A stretch of 5,473 bases of DNA from Bacteroidetes bacterium UBA4408 (GTDB lineage Bacteria > Bacteroidota > Bacteroidia > UBA4408), in NCBI GenBank assembly GCA_002389785.1, contig DGQS01000150.1:1-5473 (forward strand). Direction: 5' to 3'. A program made the position numbers and the translations under genes. Shown piece after piece: positions 1 through 5,473 of this stretch; within the stretch, counting starts at the first letter, position 1, and the number at the start of each line of letters is the position of its first letter. The notes beneath the pieces are model-generated. The model saw only the letters and a program-made list of their open reading frames with translations. It did no database searches and was not told the DNA's origin.

Positions 1-27
1 GCTCTAACCAACTGAGCTACAACCACC
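1..27 (-). tRNA. 5' end of a tRNA, probably tRNA-His (truncated by window edge)
   Basis: On the minus strand this reads as the first part of a tRNA. It has an acceptor strand GTGGTTG, then T8-A9, then a D-arm in which GCTC pairs with GAGC around the loop AGTTGGTTA. Counting back from T8-A9 leaves one extra G before the seven acceptor bases. An extra G at position -1 is the hallmark of tRNA-His, and the stretch resembles the start of E. coli tRNA-His. The anticodon, T-arm and 3' acceptor strand lie outside the window, so the tRNA call is firm but the histidine identity is inferred from the extra G only; that G could instead be leader sequence. It is transcribed away from the copper ATPase gene. 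Confidence 0.85.
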
Positions 28-45
28 GTTTATTTTTAAGCGCGG

Positions 46-74
46 CAAAGATATAATTAATTTTTTTTCTGCAA
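46..74 (-). promoter_or_regulatory. Bacteroidota-type promoter for the tRNA
   Basis: On the minus strand, TATCTTTG (46-53) matches the Bacteroidota -7 consensus TAnnTTTG exactly. A TTG (72-74) lies 18 nt upstream of it, which fits the usual -33 element. The spacer is a run of A and T. Transcription would begin around position 40, giving a leader of roughly a dozen nucleotides before the tRNA 5' end at 27. Position, orientation and spacing agree with a housekeeping-sigma promoter for the tRNA. The start site itself is inferred. Confidence 0.7.
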
Positions 75-178
75 CGAAAATCGTGCATTACGCAAAATTT
101 TTATTCCTTCATTACCAACGCTATGAAATCAAATTACTTACTAAACCTGTTGTATTACACATAAATTAAACAATTAAC

Positions 179-186
179 TAACTTTG
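179..186 (+). promoter_or_regulatory. Putative -7 box for the copA-led operon
   Basis: TAACTTTG is an exact match to the Bacteroidota -7 consensus TAnnTTTG and ends 4 nt before the GTG start of the copper ATPase. The -33 side is weak: the nearest clear TTG (150-152) is 26 nt upstream, longer than the usual spacing of about 17-23 nt. If the box is used, transcription starts at or within a few bases of the start codon and the mRNA is leaderless or nearly so. I found no convincing inverted repeat that would mark a copper-responsive operator in 28-190. The remaining sequence of that gap is AT-rich and otherwise featureless. Confidence 0.45.
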
Positions 187-190
187 CCAT

Positions 191-2323
191 GTGAGCGAAA
201 TCAAAAAAATAACACTTGAAGTAGAAGGAATGACCTGTAGCAATTGTGCTGCAACTGTTACCAAAGCGCTTCAAAAAAAAGGGCTACACGATGTCAAGGT
301 TAGTTTTATTGAAAAGGAAGTTAGCTTTGAGTTAACACCCAGCAACACACTTGATGATATCACATCTAGTATTGGAAAGCTAGGCTATACAGTTGTTCAA
401 ACAAAAAAAGATTCAAACGAACTTCCTCATTTTTCATCATTAGAATTGAAGTTTTATTTTTCGTTGCTTTTTACATTACCCTTGTTTTTATCGATGTGGC
501 TACCTTTTCACTGGCTGCACAATCCCCTGGTTCAATTAATCTTATGTACACCGGTATTTATTTTAGGTATGCGCCATTTTGGAAAGAGTGCATGGGGATC
601 TGTTAGAATGAAAAATCCCAACATGGATGTATTGATTTGTATCGGATCTATTGCATCTTTTGTATATTCTTTGGCTGGAATGTATTTGTATTCGGGAAGT
701 GCACAAATTCATAATTTTTTATTTTTTGAAACAACCGCCACTATTATAACCTTGGTTTTGCTTGGTAATTTGATAGAAGATAAATCTGTAAAACAAACAG
801 GATCTGCTATTCGTGAGTTGGTTGCCATGCGTCCACAAAAGGCAACTATCGTAATTCAAGAAAACGGCATAGAACAATTAAAGGAAGTTAATGTAGCTGA
901 TTTATTAAAGTTCGATATACTTCAAGTAAATACAGGTGATAAAATAGCTGCAGATGGTAACGTCATTTCAGGTGCAGGGAGTGCTGATGAATCTTTTATT
1001 ACCGGTGAAAGTATCCCGGTTGAAAAAAAGGTCTCTGATAAAGTAATTGGTGGATCTATCTTGGTAAGTGGTCAACTTAGAATAAGAACCACTAAAGTTG
1101 GAAAAGAAAGCATCTTATCTCAACTTATTGATCTGGTTAAAAACGCACAAAACGAAAAACCCCGAATTCAAAAATTTGGTGACAAGGTGAGTGCTATTTT
1201 TGTACCTGTGGTAATCGCATTATCACTTCTAACCTTTTTATTAGCATATTTTATATTTGAAAAAAGTTTGCAGCAGGCATTTTTACAAAGTATAGCAGTA
1301 CTTGTTGTATCGTGTCCTTGTGCAATGGGATTAGCTACCCCAACCGCTGTAATGTCCGGAATTGGAAGGGCCGCAAAAAATCAAGTGTTAATTAAAGGAG
1401 GAAATACGCTTGAAGAATTTGCTTCAATTAAGACCATTGTTTTTGATAAAACTGGCACATTAACAACCGGAAATTTTACTTTAAAGTTAATACAAATTAC
1501 CGCAGATGTTTCAGAACAAAAAGTGAAAGATATTATTTTTTCAATGGAGAGTTTTTCTTCGCATCCTATTGCTAAATCTTTAGTTAGGGAGTTAAAGTCG
1601 GAAGCAAAAGTGATTCAATTTTCAGAAGTGCAAGAAGAAAAGGGACTTGGAATAAAAGCTATTGACATGAATGGGGATGCTTATTTTATTGGGCATTCGC
1701 GTAATATATCGAATTCGCAAAGCATTGCACATAATGAATTAGTTGTATTAAAAAACAAGGTTGCCATTGCGAAAGTTACTATTTCAGATGATGTTAAATC
1801 AAGTGCTTTAACTTGTATCACTAAACTAAAACAACTTGGTATTACACCTGTTTTGCTGAGTGGCGATAGTAAAAATAATTGTGAAGAAGTCGCACATAAA
1901 CTTGGAATTAAAGAAGTTTATTTTGAACAGAGTCCGGAACAAAAATTAAACTGCATTAAGAAATTAAAGCTGGCAGGACCTATTGCTATGGTAGGCGATG
2001 GCATTAATGATGCTCCTGCATTAAATCTTGCAAACGTTGGTATATCATTGGGTAATGCAACCCAGGTCGCTATTGAATCGGCTCAAATAGTGCTACTTAG
2101 AGCAAATCATCTGGAAGATATTGAATTTGCTTTTCGACTCAGCAAGACCTCATTGTCAACAATTAAACAAAATTTATTTTGGGCCTTTTTTTATAATGTT
2201 ATAGCTATTCCAATTGCAGCGATGGGATTTTTAAACCCAATGCTTGCGGCACTTTCGATGGCATTTTCAGATGTGATGGTAGTGGGTAATTCAATTTGGT
2301 TAAAAACAAAAAAACTACTCTAA
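191..2323 (+). CDS. copA: P1B-1-type Cu(+)-exporting ATPase (CopA-like)
   Basis: Inner-membrane P-type ATPase of 710 aa, expected to pump Cu(+) out of the cytoplasm using ATP. An N-terminal heavy-metal-associated domain (about residues 5-70) carries the metal site GMTCSNC, with Cys16 and Cys19. Eight membrane segments are visible, at about 88-105, 110-128, 147-167, 175-195, 335-355, 366-388, 660-680 and 682-703. The actuator loop has TGES at 271-274. TM6 has CPC at 375-377 with Pro384. The phosphorylation motif DKTGTLT starts at Asp419. The nucleotide domain has His458-Pro459 and GLG at 485-487, and the hinge GDGINDAP is at 602-609. TM7 has Tyr668-Asn669-x4-Pro674. CPCx6P with YNx4P is the P1B-1 signature; in TM8 the expected Mx2SS reads Met690-Ala-Phe-Ser693-Asp694. 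The start is GTG at 191. It is the only usual start codon between the in-frame stop at 179-181 and ATG 230, which would cut into the metal-binding domain. A copper pump serving cytochrome oxidase assembly is an alternative role. No copper regulator or chaperone gene is in the window. Confidence 0.93.
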   Translation: MSEIKKITLEVEGMTCSNCAATVTKALQKKGLHDVKVSFIEKEVSFELTPSNTLDDITSSIGKLGYTVVQTKKDSNELPHFSSLELKFYFSLLFTLPLFLSMWLPFHWLHNPLVQLILCTPVFILGMRHFGKSAWGSVRMKNPNMDVLICIGSIASFVYSLAGMYLYSGSAQIHNFLFFETTATIITLVLLGNLIEDKSVKQTGSAIRELVAMRPQKATIVIQENGIEQLKEVNVADLLKFDILQVNTGDKIAADGNVISGAGSADESFITGESIPVEKKVSDKVIGGSILVSGQLRIRTTKVGKESILSQLIDLVKNAQNEKPRIQKFGDKVSAIFVPVVIALSLLTFLLAYFIFEKSLQQAFLQSIAVLVVSCPCAMGLATPTAVMSGIGRAAKNQVLIKGGNTLEEFASIKTIVFDKTGTLTTGNFTLKLIQITADVSEQKVKDIIFSMESFSSHPIAKSLVRELKSEAKVIQFSEVQEEKGLGIKAIDMNGDAYFIGHSRNISNSQSIAHNELVVLKNKVAIAKVTISDDVKSSALTCITKLKQLGITPVLLSGDSKNNCEEVAHKLGIKEVYFEQSPEQKLNCIKKLKLAGPIAMVGDGINDAPALNLANVGISLGNATQVAIESAQIVLLRANHLEDIEFAFRLSKTSLSTIKQNLFWAFFYNVIAIPIAAMGFLNPMLAALSMAFSDVMVVGNSIWLKTKKLL

Positions 2324-2325
2324 AG

Positions 2326-4116
2326 GTGCCTGTACACTCCTATTATAAAATTCTATTTATTCCAAAATGGTATCCTAACCGAACTAATAAGTTTAGTGGA
2401 ATATTTATTGAAAAGCACGCAAAAGCACTTGCAAAGGAATGTCGTGTAGCAGTGTTATATGTTGGCGCCGATGAAAATTTAAAAACACAATATGAATCGG
2501 ATGTTCAAAACGAAAACAACATAACTACTGTTAGAGTATACTATCAAAACAACGACGTTTCAACTTCATTATTTGGAAAAGCGATTAAATTTTACCGCTA
2601 TTTATTTGCAGCATACTTGGGATTGAAGTGCATTAAGGCTGAATTTGGCAAACCCAATTTGGTGCATGTAAATGTACTAACCCGTCCAGGAATTATTGCA
2701 TGGTTACTTTATAAGCTCAATGGCATTCCCTATATAATCAGTGAACATTGGAGCGGTTACTTACCGGCCGATGGTTCTTATAAAGGCAGTATTAAAAAAA
2801 TGCTGACAAGATTAATCGTAAAAAATGCGAAAGCAATTACTGCTGTTTCACAAAAGCTTGCAGTATCAATGCAATCGCACAAGCTCACAGGTTCCTATAC
2901 CATTATTCCAAATTGTATTGAGCTTGAAAAAATACCTAATCGAACAATTTCCGAATTCACAACTGCTGTAATGGTTGGTAATTTATTCGATAAGGAAAAG
3001 AATATTTCAGCGGTAATACATGCTGTTGCCGCATTAAAAACAGCGTTTCCTGATTTTAAACTAACCATTATTGGTGGTGGTGAAGATGAACTTAAATTAA
3101 AGCAACTCATTGTTGACCTTGGAATAACCAATCAAATAATCTTTAAAGGTATTTTGCCACAAATCGAAGTTTATAAAGAATTGTGTGCGGCTTCATTTTT
3201 AATTTGCAATAGCAATTATGAAACATTTTCAGTAGTTATTGCCGAGGCTCTGGCTTGTGGCACACCTGTTTTAGCAACCCGTTGCGGTGGCCCTGAAGAA
3301 TTTGTAACGGAGCAATTCGGGAAATTAATTCCTTTGCATCAACCGGAAGAACTTAAAAATGGAATTGCTTACATGCTGCAACATCATGCTTCTTTTTCGT
3401 CACAAAAAATGATGGACTATGCACGAACTTCTTTTAATCCGGATACTATAGCACAGCAATTTATTTCAATTTACAATCCATTCATTTCAAAATGGGAAGC
3501 TGGCAATACGCGTGAATTATTATCAATTCCTCACAATTGGAGAGTTCTGGACGTAGGCAGCGGTGATCACCCCAATGAGCGAGCTGATGTTTTACTCGAA
3601 AGAGAAATTGAAGCAACCGAGCATAGATCAGGAGCAAAAGCAGTAATTCCCTTAGGTAAGAAACTTATTTTAGGAGATGCTACAGAAATGCCATTTATGG
3701 ATAAAGAATTTGATTTTGTAATAGCATCTCATATTGCCGAACACATTGATGAGCCTGAAAAATTTTGCAGTGAATTACAGCGTGTTGCAAAAGCAGGATA
3801 TATTGAAACTCCGGGAGCATTTTCAGAATTCATTTTCAATGAGGCATTTCATAAATGGGTAGTAAGCAATAAAAATGGCGTATTAGTGTTTACTGAGAAA
3901 ACAAAACATACGGTTTTTTCAGAATGGTTTTACCGTTTGTATTATTTAAATGAAAAACGCAGCGGTCACAAAGCACTCTATTCAAAAGCTAAAGTGCTAA
4001 TTGCCTTTGTTAATTTAATACGTAAAACATGGAAGTATCTTCCAAAGACGTATACTTGTTTTCATTGGCAAACTAGTTTTAAGTATACTGTGATACGAAA
4101 ATCGACCAATGATTAA
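2326..4116 (+). CDS. Fusion protein: GT4 glycosyltransferase + SAM-dependent methyltransferase
   Basis: A 596-aa two-domain protein, probably cytoplasmic or membrane-associated and acting in surface-glycan assembly. Residues about 6-385 are a GT-B fold retaining glycosyltransferase of family 4. The N-terminal part has FIPKWYPN near 11-18 and an SEHWSGY segment; the donor-side half has IIPNCIE, IGGGEDE near 249-255, and the family's E-x7-E pair Glu299/Glu307 followed by ALACGTPVLAT. A linker of about 20 residues follows. Residues about 405-596 are a class I methyltransferase: motif I LDVGSGD at 408-414, GDATEMPF from 450, FDFVIASHIAEH at 462-473, and GYIETP at 491-496. The EHRSG and GYIETP segments are typical of a methyltransferase subgroup I associate with polysaccharide clusters. 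Each half is about normal length for a stand-alone enzyme. Sugar donor, acceptor and methylated group cannot be read from sequence. The start is uncertain: GTG 2326, 2 nt after the copA stop, is preferred; TTG 2296 would add 10 residues and overlap copA by 28 nt. There is no ATG until deep inside the domain. Confidence 0.87.
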   Translation: MPVHSYYKILFIPKWYPNRTNKFSGIFIEKHAKALAKECRVAVLYVGADENLKTQYESDVQNENNITTVRVYYQNNDVSTSLFGKAIKFYRYLFAAYLGLKCIKAEFGKPNLVHVNVLTRPGIIAWLLYKLNGIPYIISEHWSGYLPADGSYKGSIKKMLTRLIVKNAKAITAVSQKLAVSMQSHKLTGSYTIIPNCIELEKIPNRTISEFTTAVMVGNLFDKEKNISAVIHAVAALKTAFPDFKLTIIGGGEDELKLKQLIVDLGITNQIIFKGILPQIEVYKELCAASFLICNSNYETFSVVIAEALACGTPVLATRCGGPEEFVTEQFGKLIPLHQPEELKNGIAYMLQHHASFSSQKMMDYARTSFNPDTIAQQFISIYNPFISKWEAGNTRELLSIPHNWRVLDVGSGDHPNERADVLLEREIEATEHRSGAKAVIPLGKKLILGDATEMPFMDKEFDFVIASHIAEHIDEPEKFCSELQRVAKAGYIETPGAFSEFIFNEAFHKWVVSNKNGVLVFTEKTKHTVFSEWFYRLYYLNEKRSGHKALYSKAKVLIAFVNLIRKTWKYLPKTYTCFHWQTSFKYTVIRKSTND

Positions 4117-5383
4117 AAGTATTGTAAACACCATAAGTACGCGTTTTTTTACAGCCGTTTTCAATTTTTTGATTCTGCTGCTTACAGCTAATTACCTTGG
4201 TGCTGAAGGAAGAGGACAAATTAGTTTGCTGCTTTCTACTTTAACCATTGTTTTGCTTTTCTCAAGTTTTGTTGGAGGAAACAGTTTAATTTTTTTAACT
4301 CCGCGTAAACCTACTACCGAGCTCCTTATCATATCCTATTTGTGGGCGGTATTCATCTCAGTGGTTTGTTATTTCACGCTTTACATTACGCATTCTTTTC
4401 CCGAATTGCTTATTAAACATATAAGTGTACTTGCGTTTATGCTTTCTGTAAATACCATTCATACTTCCTTGTTAATTGGAAAGGAAAAAATTAAAGCTGC
4501 TAATTTTATTAATTTGTTTCAGGTAATAGGTCATTTCTTTTTATTGGCTTTTTGCTTTTTGTTTTTAAGGAGTTTGCATTTCTCAACTTTCATTTATTCC
4601 TTGTACCTAACTTATGGAATTAGTTGTATGCTTGGAATTTATTTTTTATACCCACTACTAACTAAAAAATTTTCTTTTGGATTTAGAGGAACCTTAAGAA
4701 TGGCTCTAACAATAGGTACCATTGCCCAACTTGCAAATATTTTTCAATTTTTAAATTACCGATTAGATGTTTATTTGCTCGATCGATTTGACACGCTTTC
4801 TAATCTCGGAATTTATAGTTCTTCTGTCTCTATTGCAGAGGCTGCATTGTTGTTTGGAAGCAGTTTCGCTTTGGTTCAATTTTCGAAAATAGCCAATAGT
4901 ACAAACACTGATCAATCGCGTATACTTACAATTAAGCTTACCCGATACAGCACCATCCTGACTTTACTAGCTTATTTGCCTTTGTTTGTATTTCCAGATG
5001 AGTTTTATACTTTTTTATTAGGTAAAGATTTCCTTGAGGTAAAGCAGGTGTTGTTTGCATTGTTTCCAGGAATTTTTTTTCTCGGTTCGAGTGTTACCAT
5101 CAGTCACTTTTTTGCAGGTATTGGTAATTACAAAATAAATGCTTTAGCTTCCTTTGTTGGATTACTGTTAACCTTTTGTTTAGGTATTATTTTCATTCCC
5201 GATTACGGCGTTATTGCTGCAGCGTGGATTTCAAGTATTTCATATACTGCTAGTACCGGTGTTTTATTGGGCGCATTTATTAAAAACAGCAAGACAAAAA
5301 TTACAGAGTTGTTTCCTAGGTTTGAGGATTTAAGTTTTCTACAAAAATCAATACAAAATGTGCGGCATCAGCGGAATCGTTAA
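4109..5383 (+). CDS. Wzx-like polysaccharide flippase (MOP superfamily)
   Basis: A 424-aa, very hydrophobic inner-membrane protein, expected to flip a lipid-linked oligosaccharide from the cytoplasmic to the periplasmic face. The N-terminus shows the pattern usual for the polysaccharide-transporter branch of the MOP superfamily: a first helix at about 12-30, then LGAEGRGQ (30-37), then a second helix. About 12 hydrophobic segments can be counted, with a central cytoplasmic-type stretch around NYRLDVYLLDRF that is also typical of these flippases. The C-terminal tail (about the last 35 residues) is polar and basic. Length is usual for the family. The ATG at 4109 overlaps the end of the methyltransferase reading frame by 8 nt, suggesting translational coupling. 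The substrate cannot be predicted, and a symbol such as wzx would need the rest of the cluster. The 3' end overlaps the asparagine synthase gene by 26 nt in another frame. Confidence 0.87.
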   Translation: MIKSIVNTISTRFFTAVFNFLILLLTANYLGAEGRGQISLLLSTLTIVLLFSSFVGGNSLIFLTPRKPTTELLIISYLWAVFISVVCYFTLYITHSFPELLIKHISVLAFMLSVNTIHTSLLIGKEKIKAANFINLFQVIGHFFLLAFCFLFLRSLHFSTFIYSLYLTYGISCMLGIYFLYPLLTKKFSFGFRGTLRMALTIGTIAQLANIFQFLNYRLDVYLLDRFDTLSNLGIYSSSVSIAEAALLFGSSFALVQFSKIANSTNTDQSRILTIKLTRYSTILTLLAYLPLFVFPDEFYTFLLGKDFLEVKQVLFALFPGIFFLGSSVTISHFFAGIGNYKINALASFVGLLLTFCLGIIFIPDYGVIAAAWISSISYTASTGVLLGAFIKNSKTKITELFPRFEDLSFLQKSIQNVRHQRNR

Positions 5384-5473
5384 ACTCGACAATTCAGAAT
5401 TAAATTTGCCTGCGCTCTTGCAACAGGTTACTAACCGTATAAAACATCGAGGTCCGGATGGGGAAGGATTTTT
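5358..5473 (+). CDS. asnB: Asparagine synthase (glutamine-hydrolysing), N-terminal fragment
   Basis: The first 38 codons of a class II (Ntn-type) glutamine amidotransferase, cut by the right edge of the window. The protein begins MCGISGIV, placing the catalytic Cys2 directly after the initiator Met. This fixes the start at ATG 5358 despite a 26-nt overlap with the flippase gene. Residues 30-35, HRGPDG, are the conserved substrate-binding segment of AsnB-type enzymes. The full enzyme would hydrolyse glutamine and pass ammonia to an ATP-activated aspartate. AsnB homologues in polysaccharide clusters often act instead on other carboxylates, such as uronic acid residues, and the synthetase domain that would tell them apart is outside the window. 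The bases before the ATG are A-rich with no Shine-Dalgarno sequence. Confidence 0.9.
   Translation, partial: MCGISGIVKLDNSELNLPALLQQVTNRIKHRGPDGEGF

Noticed and set aside
79..103. Short symmetric stretches (CGAAAATCG, TGCATTACGCA) as a possible operator or terminator
   Set aside because: The arms are only three bases long and imperfectly extended; there is no stable hairpin and no match to a known metal-regulator site.
189..194. ATG at 189 as a possible start for copA
   Set aside because: It is out of frame with the ATPase and is followed at once by TGA.
318..330. TAGCTTTG, an exact match to the -7 box, inside copA
   Set aside because: It lies within the metal-binding domain coding sequence with no gene starting nearby. 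Such an 8-mer with two free positions is expected by chance in AT-rich DNA.
2895..3131. Minus-strand open frame of 78 codons inside the glycosyltransferase gene
   Set aside because: It lies wholly antisense to a well-supported GT4 domain. Its translation is low-complexity, rich in Ser and Pro, and resembles no family I know.
3480..3545. A hidden gene boundary between the glycosyltransferase and methyltransferase halves
   Set aside because: The frame is continuous with no stop, and I see no ATG at a suitable position to start the methyltransferase alone. One fused gene is the simplest reading.

Overview
The window looks like a piece of a Bacteroidota chromosome (the phylum is an inference). 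The DNA is AT-rich, and no start codon has a convincing Shine-Dalgarno sequence; the stretch before asnB is A-rich instead. Two upstream elements match the Bacteroidota housekeeping promoter -7 box TAnnTTTG exactly. The proteins also read like that phylum. Nothing in the sequence allows a genus call.

Layout: the left edge (1-27) is the 5' end of a tRNA on the minus strand, probably tRNA-His, with a good promoter at 46-74. A short intergenic stretch (28-190) separates it from a plus-strand run of four genes that continues past the right edge. These are a P1B-1 copper-exporting ATPase (191-2323), a GT4 glycosyltransferase fused to a class I SAM-dependent methyltransferase (about 2326-4116), a Wzx-like polysaccharide flippase (4109-5383), and the first 38 codons of a glutamine-hydrolysing asparagine synthase (from 5358).

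The four plus-strand genes are packed without spacers: a 2-nt gap or 28-nt overlap, then an 8-nt overlap, then a 26-nt overlap. I see no terminator between them, so a single transcript is likely. The last three fit the start of a surface-polysaccharide cluster: sugar transfer with a methylation activity, export of a lipid-linked glycan, and an amidotransferase of the AsnB type. The copper pump has no obvious functional link to them and is probably an operon neighbour by position.

No mobile element, CRISPR array or clear new defence or regulatory system is visible. The points most worth a second look are the GT4-methyltransferase fusion, an apparently leaderless GTG-started copper ATPase whose -7 box ends 4 nt before the start codon, and an Asp in place of the second Ser of the TM8 copper-site motif.
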